From the NCBI GenBank assembly GCA_004555655.1, contig SFHJ01000018.1, positions 25,018 through 89,017 of the forward strand: a stretch of DNA of 64,000 nucleotides. Reading direction: 5' to 3'. How positions within the stretch are numbered: position 1 is the stretch's first letter; the number at the start of each line of letters is the position of its first letter. The DNA comes from Clostridiales bacterium (GTDB lineage Bacteria; Bacillota; Clostridia; Oscillospirales; Oscillospiraceae). The notes under the pieces were generated by a model that saw only the letters and a program-made list of their open reading frames with translations, searched no databases and was not told the origin of the DNA. Below, in pieces: positions 50,478 through 59,420 of this stretch. Both the position numbers and the translations under genes were made by a program.

Positions 50478-51545
50478 TTACTGCTGCTGCAGCTCACACA
50501 GGCGGTCATATGCGCCGTAGCATCCGGCCGCATCGACCATCGCCTGCAGGTTTTCAGGCTTGATATTTTCGCTCAGCGCGCAGCCCGAGCTGAGGATGAG
50601 GCCGCGGCCGCGCGTCGTATCGATGATCTCCTTCGCCCTTGCGTGTACATCACCGGGCGTGCCGAGACACATGGGATCACTGGGGTTGATATTGCCCATC
50701 AGAACCGTGTCCTCCGGCACGAGCGTGCGCGCGCGGCCCATATCGACCTTCCAGTCGACCTCCAGAATCTTCGCGCCCGTCTTTCCCATATCCCCGACAA
50801 TCATCGAGGTATCGCCGCAGATGTGGATGGAATACGCGCCGGGCAGGTCCTTGAGCGCATCGACGACCTTTTTTTCCGCCGGCAGGGCAAGCCTGCGGTA
50901 GATATCGGGCGAGACGAGGTTCGGCCCCGCATAGGAATCGCCCATACTGGTGGCGTGCACGCCGGCAGCAAGCTGCGCACGGGCAAAACGGATATGCGCC
51001 TCAGCCGCCCAGTCGAGCGCATGACGGATCACATCCTCATCCTCGGTGAGCAGGTCAATCATAAATTCCTGTGCGCCGCGCAGCAACGCCAGCAGGTCAA
51101 ACGGGCCCTGATCGGCGCGGCCCATGACGAAGACGTGGTCGCCCACCATGTCCATCAGCCGGGAGCTGGTCTCCAGCCACTCGCAGAGCCGCCCGTCGTG
51201 CATCGGCTCGGGCAGCTTCAGCTCGTCAATCTGCTCGAGAGACTCCAGAACGGGATGGTGCTCGTCGACCGAGGCCACGTCCCGTTCGCGGAAAATCACC
51301 TTTGCCCCGCATGCCTCGGCCAGCGTGGCGTCGTCGACGTCGATGACGCAGCCGTCGTAGCCGTATTTCTCCTGGCAGATGCGGTGGCTCTCAGCCAGCT
51401 TGGCCGGGCTGCGGTTGATCTGGCCGATGTGATACCCGGCGGTTTTTGCGCTGAACATGAAGCACTGCGGCACAACCGGCACGCGGTCGGGCGTCTGGCC
51501 GTTCAAAACCGCCTGCACACGCTCGAGCGAAGTCATTTCTTTCAT
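50478..51545 (-). CDS. uroporphyrinogen decarboxylase family protein (methyltransferase-like)
   Basis: A 355-residue UroD-fold protein. Conserved parts include TPDRVPVVPQCF, SMGDSYAGPNLVSPDIYRRLALPAEKKVVDALK, and GDTSMIVGDMGKTGAKILEVDWKVDM. The sequence is closer to the MtaA/cobamide methyltransferase-like branch (IHICGDTS zinc-type HxC) than to heme HemE, and no heme genes are near. True substrate unknown. The start at 51545 follows GGAAGGGAG; upstream codons lack a ribosome site. Divergent from the aldose epimerase gene at the edge of the sugar region. Confidence 0.83.
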   Translation of the reverse strand: MKEMTSLERVQAVLNGQTPDRVPVVPQCFMFSAKTAGYHIGQINRSPAKLAESHRICQEKYGYDGCVIDVDDATLAEACGAKVIFRERDVASVDEHHPVLESLEQIDELKLPEPMHDGRLCEWLETSSRLMDMVGDHVFVMGRADQGPFDLLALLRGAQEFMIDLLTEDEDVIRHALDWAAEAHIRFARAQLAAGVHATSMGDSYAGPNLVSPDIYRRLALPAEKKVVDALKDLPGAYSIHICGDTSMIVGDMGKTGAKILEVDWKVDMGRARTLVPEDTVLMGNINPSDPMCLGTPGDVHARAKEIIDTTRGRGLILSSGCALSENIKPENLQAMVDAAGCYGAYDRLCELQQQ

Positions 51546-51577
51546 AGATTCTCCCTTCCTCTGCGCCTGCGCGCAGA

Positions 51578-51605
51578 TTGACATTTGTTGAATCCATCTT
51601 ATAAT
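51578..51605 (+). promoter_or_regulatory. promoter of the aldose epimerase gene
   Basis: TTGACA (51578-51583), 16 nt, TATAAT (51600-51605). Confidence 0.8.
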
Positions 51606-51658
51606 GTTCAAGAGCAAATTGCAACTGTTTTGCTGCCATGCAGAAAGGATGAAGCACC

Positions 51659-52534
51659 ATGCAATACACCATCAGAAACGGCCTTCTCACCGTCACCGTC
51701 AGCAGCCGCGGCGCAGAGCTGCAGTCGATCCGCCACGCCGACGGCACCGAATTTCTCTGGCAGGGCGATGCCGCCTACTGGACCGGCCGCGCGCTGGTGC
51801 CGTTTCCGTACATCGCGCGGCTGACGAACGGAGAATACATCCACCGGGGCCGGACCTACCGCCTGCCCATCCACGGCTTCGCGCCCACGGCGGAATTTAC
51901 GGCCGTACAGGAAAGCGAAGATGCCGTCGTTTTCCGGCTGGAGGATTCGGACGAAACGCGCGGAATATACCCCTTCCGGTTCTGCTTTACGCTGTGCTAC
52001 CGGCTCGCGGGCGACACGCTGGAGGCAAACTACCATGTGGAAAACCGCTCGGACGAGACGATGTACTTCGGCATGGGCGGCCACCCCGGCTTCAATGTCC
52101 CGCTGGAGCCCGGCCTGCGCTTTGAAGACTACAGCCTGCGCTTCGCCGCACCGTGCGCACCGGTGCGCGTGGGCTTTACCGCCGCGTGCTTCCTCTCGGG
52201 CGAGGACACGCCGTATCCGCTGCAAGACGGCTGCGCGCTGCCGCTGCGGCACGACCTGTTTGACGACGACGCGATCGTTCTGCGCAGCATAACGCCGGAC
52301 GTCACGCTCGGCGCGCCGGGTGCAAAGCACGCGCTGCGGATGCGCTTTGCGGACTTCGGCTACCTGGGCCTGTGGCACTGGCCGAAGACCGACGCGCCGT
52401 ATGTCTGCCTCGAGCCGTGGAGCTCTCTGCCGTCGCGGCAGGACGTGGTCGAAACGCTCAGCGAGCAGCCCGGTCTTCTGCAGCTTGCGCCGCACGGCGC
52501 CTGCGGGAAGTCCTTCAGCGTCCAGTTCATCTGA
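51659..52534 (+). CDS. aldose 1-epimerase family protein (LacX-like branch)
   Basis: A 291-residue beta-sandwich mutarotase. The substrate-binding histidine segments are LPIHGFAP and MGGHPGFNVPL, and a glutamate follows in VCLEPWSSLP near the C-terminus. These proteins interconvert anomers of hexoses or phosphosugars. It fits the sugar transporter and isomerase genes downstream, with the ROK repressor gene 187 nt away. ATG 51659 follows AGAAAGGATGAAGCACC. Confidence 0.88.
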   Translation: MQYTIRNGLLTVTVSSRGAELQSIRHADGTEFLWQGDAAYWTGRALVPFPYIARLTNGEYIHRGRTYRLPIHGFAPTAEFTAVQESEDAVVFRLEDSDETRGIYPFRFCFTLCYRLAGDTLEANYHVENRSDETMYFGMGGHPGFNVPLEPGLRFEDYSLRFAAPCAPVRVGFTAACFLSGEDTPYPLQDGCALPLRHDLFDDDAIVLRSITPDVTLGAPGAKHALRMRFADFGYLGLWHWPKTDAPYVCLEPWSSLPSRQDVVETLSEQPGLLQLAPHGACGKSFSVQFI

Positions 52535-52555
52535 GCGGCGCAGCGTGGTGAATTG

Positions 52556-52583
52556 CCACAAAACGGTAATATTCGTTTTGTGG
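52556..52583. promoter_or_regulatory. ACAAAA-n12-TTTTGT inverted repeat, candidate ROK operator 1
   Basis: CCACAAAACG (52556-52565) and CGTTTTGTGG (52574-52583) form a perfect 10-bp dyad without a T tract. A related dyad lies at 53980-54006. Confidence 0.5.
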
Positions 52584-52630
52584 ATTCTACATAAAAATAA
52601 ATTCATTTTAATAATTGTCTCGAATTTTTG

Positions 52631-52659
52631 TTGAATTTTCCAAGTCCAAGTGCTATTAT
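52631..52659 (+). promoter_or_regulatory. promoter of the ROK repressor gene
   Basis: TTGAAT (52631-52636), 17 nt, TATTAT (52654-52659). Confidence 0.6.
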
Positions 52660-52721
52660 CAAAACGCAGCCGGGTCTTTTCCGGAAAATAATTAAAATGG
52701 AATGAAAATTGAGATACAATC

Positions 52722-53963
52722 ATGCGGAAAATCAACAGTCAGGTCATGAAGAGCTATAATGCGCTGAGCATCCTGAAGCTCGTGCGGCAGAACGCCCCGA
52801 TCTCCAGGACTGAGCTGGTGCAGCGCATGGGCCTCACATCCGCGTCGGTAATCAATATTACAAACGAGATGCTCCAAAGCGGGCTTCTGGCTGAGTCCGG
52901 CCGGACGAACGAGGGCGGGCAGGGCAGGAAATCGCTGCTGCTTGACGTCCGGCCCGACGCCGCCTATGTGATCGGCGTGCATCTGAGCACCGAGAGCATC
53001 ATTACCGCCGTGTCCGATCTCTCCGGCGCTCTGGCCGGCGTGACCACACGGCCGCTCGAGGGCCGCAGCGCCCAGAGCATTCTCGACCAGATCAAAAGCC
53101 AGCTGGAGCAGTGCCTGGCCAGGACGGGCGTCGACCGCAGCCGGATTCTCGGCGTGGGGCTGTCGCTGCCCGGCCCGCTGGACATTGAAAAGGGCATTAT
53201 GATCAACCCGCCCAACTTCCCCGGCCTTGCCGGCACGCCCATCCGCGCGCTGCTGGAATCTCAGCTGCAGCTGCCGGTCTGCTGTGACCGCGAGACGAAC
53301 AACGCCGTGCTGGCGGAGTTTGAAAGCGGCTGCGCCGCGGGCTATAAGACGGCGTTTTTCATCAGCCTGTTCCGCACGGGTGTCGGCGGCGGCGTGATCG
53401 CCAACGGCAACATCCTGCACGGCTTCTGTGACAGCGCAGGCGAGATCGGCCACACCACCGTGGACATCGCCGGCCCGCGCTGTTCATGCGGCAGCTACGG
53501 TTGTCTGGAAGCGCTCGTGAGCGAGCAGGCGCTGCTCGGCCGCGTGCGCAGGCTGCAGCGGATGAACGGCGCGCTGCAGCCGCGTGAAGCGGACGCCGGG
53601 CCGCAGACACTGGAGGAACTGTTCCGCCTGAGCCAGTCGGGCGACGAGGTGTGTACGCACGTGGTAAACGAAGCTGCGTCGTATATTTCCATCGCGCTCG
53701 GCAACGCCATCAACCTCTACAGCCCCGAAATTATCGTTCTCGGCGGCACGCTTCCGCAGCTCAGCCCGCAGCTGGTTGAGCTGATCCGCCGCAAGATCCA
53801 CGCACGCGCCTATCCGCACCAGTGCAGCCGGATTCTTGTCGTGCCGTCCAGCCTGGGCGACATGGCGTTTGTGCGCGGTGCAGCTGCCCACGCGTGGGAG
53901 CGGTTTTTGCCGGGCCTGCTCGGCGCAGACACGGCCGGGGTCAACGCGCAGGCGCCGCTGTGA
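52722..53963 (+). CDS. ROK family transcriptional repressor
   Basis: A 413-residue ROK regulator. The N-terminal winged helix is MKSYNALSILKLVRQNAPISRTELVQRMGLTSASVINITNEML. The sugar-kinase-like domain has the zinc motif CSCGSYGCLEALVSE and the DCDRETNNAV-type ligand site. ROK repressors release DNA on binding a sugar. It is probably the controller of the ABC transporter and catabolic genes just downstream, through the two ACAAAA/TTTTGT dyads. The ribosome site before ATG 52722 is weak. Confidence 0.92.
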   Translation: MRKINSQVMKSYNALSILKLVRQNAPISRTELVQRMGLTSASVINITNEMLQSGLLAESGRTNEGGQGRKSLLLDVRPDAAYVIGVHLSTESIITAVSDLSGALAGVTTRPLEGRSAQSILDQIKSQLEQCLARTGVDRSRILGVGLSLPGPLDIEKGIMINPPNFPGLAGTPIRALLESQLQLPVCCDRETNNAVLAEFESGCAAGYKTAFFISLFRTGVGGGVIANGNILHGFCDSAGEIGHTTVDIAGPRCSCGSYGCLEALVSEQALLGRVRRLQRMNGALQPREADAGPQTLEELFRLSQSGDEVCTHVVNEAASYISIALGNAINLYSPEIIVLGGTLPQLSPQLVELIRRKIHARAYPHQCSRILVVPSSLGDMAFVRGAAAHAWERFLPGLLGADTAGVNAQAPL

Positions 53964-53979
53964 CGGCGCACCGGTTCAA

Positions 53980-54006
53980 TTACAAAAAGGATATTTCCTT
54001 TTGTAA
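53980..54006. promoter_or_regulatory. ACAAAA-n11-TTTTGT inverted repeat, candidate ROK operator 2
   Basis: TTACAAAAAGGA and TCCTTTTGTAA flank a 4-bp centre, directly before the sugar-binding protein gene. It shares the half-site with operator 1. Confidence 0.5.
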
Positions 54007-54030
54007 TAAATTTAATTAGAAGGATGGAAT

Positions 54031-55047
54031 GTGAAAATGAAAAAAATTGTTGCTTTGCTGCTGGCGCTCGTAATGCTGCTGGCGCTCGCAGCCTGCAGCG
54101 GCTCTTCTGAGAAGAAGGCCGAGACCGCCGATGACGAGATCACCGTCGCCGGCATCGTGTTCCAGGACGACCAGTTCATGAACATGCTGACCAAGGGCTA
54201 TGTTGACGCTGCCAACGACGCGGGCGTCAAGATCCTGACCGACAACACCAACAACGACCAGGCCAAGGAGACCGAGCTCATCAACACCTACCTGTCGCAG
54301 GGCGTCAAGGGCCTGGCGATTTCTCCGCTGAACGGCGACGCTTCCGTTGCTGCTCTGAAGGCTGCTGACGAGCAGGGCATGAAGGTTGCGCTGACCAACA
54401 TCAACCTGTCTGACGCCGACTTCATCGTTGCCGGTTACACCTCCGACGACTACAACAACTGCTATCTGGTCGGCAAGGAAGCCGCCGAGATCATCAAGGA
54501 AAAGCTGGGCGACACCAAGCTGAACATCGCCATCGTGCAGTTCAAGTCCCTGCTGCCCGACAACTCCGGCAACCGTGTCGCCGGTTATCTGGCCGCTCTG
54601 GACGAAGCTGGTATCCAGTATGAGATCGTCGCTGACCAGGACGCATGGCTGCAGGACACCGCGCTGGAGACCGCTTCCGGCATCCTGACCGCGCATCCCG
54701 AAGTTAACGTCATCATCACCGTCAACGACGGCGGCACGATCGGCTCGGTCATGGCTGTGCAGAACGCCGGCCTGTCCGACCAGGTTCTGGTCTTCGGCCA
54801 TGACGGCTCCGACCAGATCTCCAGCATGATCCTCGACGACAACTGCCCGCTGCAGGCCGTTGTTGCGCAGGACCCGTACGGCCAGGGCTATAAGGCCATG
54901 ACCGCTCTGATCAACGCCATCAAGGGCGGCGACTACTCCGCGACCAAGGGCAAGTGCGAATTCCTCGACGGCATCGTGCTGTCCTGCCGCGACAAGGACG
55001 CTGTCAACGCCTGGCGTGTTGACAACGGCTTCGCCGAAATCAAGTAA
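54031..55047 (+). CDS. ribose-type sugar-binding lipoprotein (periplasmic-binding family 4-like)
   Basis: About 338 residues. A signal peptide with lipobox (LALAACS, lipidated Cys22) is followed by a Peripla_BP_4 domain: VAGIVFQDDQFMNMLTKGYVDAANDAG, ISPLNGDASVAALKAADEQG, VNDGGTIGSVMAVQNAGL and FGHDGSDQISSMI. It captures a sugar for the RbsA/RbsC-type transporter encoded next. GTG 54031 has better ribosome-site spacing (AGAAGGA); ATG 54037 is an alternative. Followed by a stem-loop at 55074-55108. Confidence 0.92.
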   Translation: MKMKKIVALLLALVMLLALAACSGSSEKKAETADDEITVAGIVFQDDQFMNMLTKGYVDAANDAGVKILTDNTNNDQAKETELINTYLSQGVKGLAISPLNGDASVAALKAADEQGMKVALTNINLSDADFIVAGYTSDDYNNCYLVGKEAAEIIKEKLGDTKLNIAIVQFKSLLPDNSGNRVAGYLAALDEAGIQYEIVADQDAWLQDTALETASGILTAHPEVNVIITVNDGGTIGSVMAVQNAGLSDQVLVFGHDGSDQISSMILDDNCPLQAVVAQDPYGQGYKAMTALINAIKGGDYSATKGKCEFLDGIVLSCRDKDAVNAWRVDNGFAEIK

Positions 55048-55073
55048 ATCACCGGCTGAACATCCAACCACAC

Positions 55074-55108
55074 CAGGGGGAGAATTCCCATGCGGGATTC
55101 TCCCCCTG
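55074..55108 (+). promoter_or_regulatory. intercistronic stem-loop between binding-protein and ATPase genes
   Basis: CAGGGGGAGAATTCCC pairs with GGGATTCTCCCCCTG with one bulged T and no T tract. Such hairpins often stabilise the binding-protein part of the mRNA and limit read-through. Confidence 0.65.
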
Positions 55109-55163
55109 CGCCAGTCAGATACCACTTTCTTTATTGTACCATCGGAAAGGTTGAGATAACGAT

Positions 55164-56663
55164 ATGAGCGTATTGCGAACGGAACGCATCAGCAAACAAT
55201 ACCCGGGTTGTCTCGCGTTGGATCAGGTCACGGTCAGCTTTGAAAGCGGCAAGGTCAACGCGCTTCTCGGAAAAAACGGTTCCGGCAAGTCGACCCTGGT
55301 CAAGTGCTTCTCCGGCGCCATCCGGCCCACGAGCGGCAGCTTCTATCTGGACGACGAAAAACTGGACTTCAACTCCACCAGCGACGCCAACGCGCGCGGC
55401 TTCGCCACGGTCTATCAGGAAATGAGCCTTGTGCCCAGCCTGACGGTCGCGGAGAACATTTTCCTCGGACGTATGCCGAAAAAGGGCGGCGTCATCGACT
55501 GGAAAAAGGCCAACGAAGAGGCCAGCCGCCTTTTGAACAAGATGGGCGTCAATATTAACCCCCGCGAGGTTGTCTCGCGTCTTAGCATGTGGCAGTGTCA
55601 GGTCGTTGAGATCACCAAGGCCATGAGCTTTAACCCCAAGGTTCTGATGCTCGACGAGCCTACGTCCTCGCTGGCCACCAATGAGGTCGAATGCCTGTTT
55701 AATGTTATCCGCGAGCTCAAAAAGCAGGATATCATTATTCTATATATTTCCCATAAGCTGCACGAGGTGCCGCAGATCACCGATACCATCACCGTTCTGC
55801 GCGACGGCCAGTTCATCGGCAAGGTCAACACCAGCGACGTGACAAACGCCGATATCATCAGCATGATGTTCGGCGAAACGCAGATCCGCCGCCGCCCCGA
55901 CACACTGAAGGCGCAGGACGAGATCGTCATGGACGTGCAGGGCCTGTGCCGCAAGGGCAAGTTCCAGGACGTCAGCTTCCAGCTGCACCGCGGCGAAGTG
56001 CTCGGCATCGCCGGCATGCTCGGCGCGGGACGCACGGAGCTGCTCAAATCCCTCTTCGGCGCCGACCCGTATGACGCAGGCAGCATCACCGTAAACAGCA
56101 CCCAGGCGCCGCACCGCGCCTCACCCATCAAGATGAAAAAGCTGGGCCTTGGCCTGACGCCGGAAAACCGCAAAGAGGAGGGCCTGATCCTCATCCATTC
56201 CATCCGTGACAACCTCTGCTACGCCAGCATGGACAAGACCTCCAACGGCTGGCTTGAGATCCATAAAAAGCGCGTCGCCGCTGCGGACAAGCAGGTCGGC
56301 GAGCTGCAGATCAAAATCCCTGACATCGAGGCCCCCGTCAGCAGCCTCTCGGGCGGCAACCAGCAGAAGGTCGTCGTCGGCAACTGGCTCAACACCGAGC
56401 CGCAGATCATGCTCTATGACGAGCCGTCGCGCGGCATCGACGTCAACGCCAAGCAGCAGATCTTCGAGATCATGTGGGCGCAGGCCCAGCAGGGCGTGTC
56501 GACCATTTTTGTCTCGTCCGAGCTGGAAGAGCTGCTCGAGGTCTGCCACCGCATCCTTATCATGAAAGAGGGCAAGCTCATCGGCGAGGTTCGCCCCGAA
56601 GACGTCAATATCAATCAGCTGTATGCGCTTTGCATGGGAGATGAAGTAAATGAACGCAAATAA
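55164..56663 (+). CDS. ribose-type sugar ABC transporter ATPase (double NBD)
   Basis: A 499-residue RbsA/MglA-type ATPase. NBD1 has Walker A GKNGSGKST and Walker B VLMLDEPTSSL, but its signature is LSMWQCQ instead of LSxGQ, losing the conserved glycine. NBD2 has the usual degenerate Walker A (GMLGAGRTEL) and signature LSGGNQQKV. The overlap with the permease gene is 14 nt. Substrate follows from the operon: probably a pentose, hexose or polyol. Confidence 0.94.
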   Translation: MSVLRTERISKQYPGCLALDQVTVSFESGKVNALLGKNGSGKSTLVKCFSGAIRPTSGSFYLDDEKLDFNSTSDANARGFATVYQEMSLVPSLTVAENIFLGRMPKKGGVIDWKKANEEASRLLNKMGVNINPREVVSRLSMWQCQVVEITKAMSFNPKVLMLDEPTSSLATNEVECLFNVIRELKKQDIIILYISHKLHEVPQITDTITVLRDGQFIGKVNTSDVTNADIISMMFGETQIRRRPDTLKAQDEIVMDVQGLCRKGKFQDVSFQLHRGEVLGIAGMLGAGRTELLKSLFGADPYDAGSITVNSTQAPHRASPIKMKKLGLGLTPENRKEEGLILIHSIRDNLCYASMDKTSNGWLEIHKKRVAAADKQVGELQIKIPDIEAPVSSLSGGNQQKVVVGNWLNTEPQIMLYDEPSRGIDVNAKQQIFEIMWAQAQQGVSTIFVSSELEELLEVCHRILIMKEGKLIGEVRPEDVNINQLYALCMGDEVNERK

Positions 56664-57624
56664 AGTCAAAAACCTGATCCTTGATCATATCATTGAGATC
56701 CTTCTGATCGTTCTGGTCGTTATCATGAGCTTTGTCAGCTCCAACTTCCTGACGGTCAACAACATCATGAACATCCTCCGCAACCAGGCGCTGAAGGGCG
56801 TCATCGCCTTCGGCATGACCATGGTCATCATTTCCGGCCAGATCGACCTGTCCATCGGTTCGCAGGTCGCACTCGCCGGCGTCATCGTCGCGCGCTTCTG
56901 CCGCGACCTGCCCACTGCGACCGGCTGCAGCGTCACGGCCGCGTGCCTGCTCGGCATCCTCATTTCTATTGTGGTGGCCGTGCTGATGGGCGGCCTGCAC
57001 TCGTTCCTCGAGCATAAGTTCCATATGCCCGCGTTCATCATCACGCTGGCTACGCTGAACGTCATGTACGGCCTGTCCGGCATGATCTGTGAGGGCTTCC
57101 CCATCGCCAACGCCTTCCCCAACTGGTTCTTGCAGATCGGCATCGGCAAGGTCGGCGTCGTGCCCGTGCCCGCCATCATTCTGCTGGCTGTATTCCTGAT
57201 CGCGCACTTTGTCATGCGCTACACCACCACCGGCCGTTCGATCTACGCCATCGGCGGCAACCCCGAATCGGCGCGCCTGTCCGGCATCAACGTCTTCAAG
57301 ACCAAGTTCATCGTCTTCGCCTCCGTGCAGGTCATGTGCGTGCTGGCTGCGTTCATGCACTCGGCACAGGTGGCCTCCGGCTCTTACAGCTTCGGCAAGG
57401 GCTGGGAAGTTGACGTCATCTCGTCCGTCGTCATCGGCGGCACCAGCATGGCCGGCGGCATCGGCAAGCCGTGGGGCACGCTGATGGGCATTTTGTTCAT
57501 GGGCGTGGTCGTCAATGCCATGACCATCCTCGACGTGGATATCTATGCGCAGTACGTCGTGCGCGGCGCGATCATGATCTTCGCCGTGCTCATGGCCAGC
57601 ATGCAGTCCAAAGCCAAGGCGTAA
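56650..57624 (+). CDS. ribose-type sugar ABC transporter permease
   Basis: A 324-residue RbsC-like permease (BPD_transp_2) with about eight to ten helices. Motifs: GMTMVIISGQIDLSIGSQVALAG, FIITLATLNVMYGLSG and GRSIYAIGGNPESARLSGINV, then SSVVIGGTSMAGGIG. The start codon lies inside the ATPase gene (translational coupling). Confidence 0.95.
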   Translation: MNANKVKNLILDHIIEILLIVLVVIMSFVSSNFLTVNNIMNILRNQALKGVIAFGMTMVIISGQIDLSIGSQVALAGVIVARFCRDLPTATGCSVTAACLLGILISIVVAVLMGGLHSFLEHKFHMPAFIITLATLNVMYGLSGMICEGFPIANAFPNWFLQIGIGKVGVVPVPAIILLAVFLIAHFVMRYTTTGRSIYAIGGNPESARLSGINVFKTKFIVFASVQVMCVLAAFMHSAQVASGSYSFGKGWEVDVISSVVIGGTSMAGGIGKPWGTLMGILFMGVVVNAMTILDVDIYAQYVVRGAIMIFAVLMASMQSKAKA

Positions 57625-57645
57625 CATGCAAAGGAGTCTGAAACT

Positions 57646-58332
57646 ATGAAACGTTCTGAAATCAACAAGGCGCTCAAGGATCTTGAGCAGATGTGTGAAA
57701 AATATTGCTGCTACCTGCCCCCCTTCTGCCACTTCACTCCTGAAGAGTGGCAGACCAAAGGCCATGAATACGACGAGGTGCGCGAGTGCATGCTCGGCTG
57801 GGACATCACCGATTTTGGTCTTGGCAAGTTCGACGAGTTCGGCTTCTCGCTCATCACCATCCGCAACGGCTGCCGCACCAATCCTGAAAAGTACCCCAAG
57901 GTCTATGCGGAAAAGCTTCTGTATCTGAAGGAGGGCCAGATGGCCGCCAACCATTTCCACTGGTACAAGACCGAGGATATCATCAACCGCGGCGGCGGAA
58001 ACTGCCTCATCCGTGTGTACAACAGCCTGCCCAACGAGGAGATCGACTATAAGTCCGACGTCACTGTGCATATGGACGGCCTGACCAGGGTCGTACCCGC
58101 CGGCACGCAGATCCGCCTCACCCCGGGCGAGAGCCTGTGGGTCACGCAGGGCATGTACCACGATTTCGCCGTGGAGGAGGGCACGGGCCCCGTGCTGCTG
58201 GGTGAGGTCAGCCAGTGCAACGACGACAATACCGACAACCGCTTCAACCCGCCTGTGGGCCGTTTCCCGAAGATTGAGGAGGATGAGCCGCCCTACCGTC
58301 TTCTGTGCAACGAGTATCCCGCTGCAAAGTGA
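57646..58332 (+). CDS. D-lyxose ketol-isomerase-like cupin protein
   Basis: A 228-residue cupin closely resembling D-lyxose isomerases: WDITDFGLGKF, YAEKLLYLKEGQ, HFHWYKTEDIINRGGG and the C-terminal GRFPKIEEDEPPYRLLCNEYP. Metal ligands are H103, H105, E110 and H172. The family converts D-lyxose to D-xylulose and D-mannose to D-fructose. Located between the ABC transporter and a zinc dehydrogenase, it suggests that the imported sugar or its oxidation product is isomerised here. Ribosome site AAAGGAGTCTG. Confidence 0.88.
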   Translation: MKRSEINKALKDLEQMCEKYCCYLPPFCHFTPEEWQTKGHEYDEVRECMLGWDITDFGLGKFDEFGFSLITIRNGCRTNPEKYPKVYAEKLLYLKEGQMAANHFHWYKTEDIINRGGGNCLIRVYNSLPNEEIDYKSDVTVHMDGLTRVVPAGTQIRLTPGESLWVTQGMYHDFAVEEGTGPVLLGEVSQCNDDNTDNRFNPPVGRFPKIEEDEPPYRLLCNEYPAAK

Positions 58333-58356
58333 GCCGCAGGCTCCGGAGGAACAACC

Positions 58357-59376
58357 ATGAAAGCAGTATATCTCAAGGCACACCACCAGTTTGAGCTGCG
58401 CGACGTCGCGCTGCGCGAGATCGGCCCCGGCGAAGCGCTGGTGCGCGTCGCGGCCTGCGGCTTCTGCGGCCACGACAAGATCCTGGCCGACTACGCCGCC
58501 GAAGATTGGCAGCCGTTCGGCCATGAGTTCGCCGGCGTGGTCGAAAAGGTCGGCCACGGCGTCAAAAACGTGCGCGTGGGCGACCGCGTGGTCATCGAGA
58601 CCTCGACGTTCGATCCCCTTTCGCCCGAGGCGCAGAACGGCCGCCCCGACCTCGACACCGACGGTCCGAGCTACATGAACATGGCGCACACCGCCATGGG
58701 CTTTTCTGAGCACACCATCGTGCCCGCCATCTTGTGCTATCCGTTCGACGGCATCTCCGACGAGGAGGCCTGCTTTGCCGAGCCGATGGGCGTGGCGGCC
58801 GATCTGGTGCTGACCGCGGACATCAAGCTCGGCAACGACGTGGCCGTCATGGGCTGCGGCGCGATCGGCCTTATGGCCATGCAGATGGCAAAGGCCTCCG
58901 GCGCGCGTCATGTCTATGCCATTGAGCACGCGCACAACAAGCGCAAAATTGAGCTGGCGCGCGCGTACGGCGCCGACGAGGTGCTTTTGTCCGACGAGAT
59001 CGATCTGACGAAATACCCCTTCCCGCGCGGCGGTGTTGACCGGGTGCTTGTCACCACGCCGCCCAAGACCATCGACCTTGCCACGCGCATCTGCGCCGTC
59101 GGCGGCATCGTGGCCTTCCTCGGCATCAGCTACGGCCCCGCGGCCACAGTCAGCTTCGATTCGAACATCGTGCATCTGAACAAGCTGCAGATCCGCGGCT
59201 CCAACGCCATTCCGGCGCTCTATTTCCCGCACTGCTTTGATCTGATGCACGCGGGTATGGTCGATGTGAAGCAGCTCATTTCGCACCGCTTCACGCTCGA
59301 CAACGCGCCCGAGGGCATCCTCTCGTTCCTGCACGACCACGATACGGCGGTCAAGGCCGTCATGGTCAACGAATAA
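58357..59376 (+). CDS. zinc-dependent medium-chain dehydrogenase (sugar/polyol type)
   Basis: A 339-residue MDR protein. Catalytic-zinc ligands are C37 (GFCGHD), H56-E57 (GHEFAG) and a later glutamate (CFAEPMG). The NAD site is VAVMGCGAIGLMAMQMAK. The four-cysteine structural-zinc lobe is absent and replaced by TSTFDPLSPEAQNG, as in some sugar dehydrogenases. It probably oxidises a polyol or sugar that feeds the neighbouring isomerase. Last gene of the sugar operon, ending in a terminator. Confidence 0.88.
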   Translation: MKAVYLKAHHQFELRDVALREIGPGEALVRVAACGFCGHDKILADYAAEDWQPFGHEFAGVVEKVGHGVKNVRVGDRVVIETSTFDPLSPEAQNGRPDLDTDGPSYMNMAHTAMGFSEHTIVPAILCYPFDGISDEEACFAEPMGVAADLVLTADIKLGNDVAVMGCGAIGLMAMQMAKASGARHVYAIEHAHNKRKIELARAYGADEVLLSDEIDLTKYPFPRGGVDRVLVTTPPKTIDLATRICAVGGIVAFLGISYGPAATVSFDSNIVHLNKLQIRGSNAIPALYFPHCFDLMHAGMVDVKQLISHRFTLDNAPEGILSFLHDHDTAVKAVMVNE

Positions 59377-59383
59377 ACGTCAC

Positions 59384-59416
59384 AAACGCCGGGAAAGCGA
59401 ACCTTCCCCGGCGTTT
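59384..59416 (+). terminator. terminator after the sugar operon (proximal copy)
   Basis: AAACGCCGGG pairs with CCCGGCGTTT (59384-59393, 59407-59416). A 29-nt stretch (59388-59416) is 27/29 identical to 59599-59627 on the other side of repeat copy C. Confidence 0.75.
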
Positions 59417-59420
59417 CAAC

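Noticed and set aside
56611..59340. A 909-codon open frame opposite the sugar operon
   Set aside because: It crosses four well-supported genes on the other strand, is rich in His/Asp/Gly and lacks any start signal.
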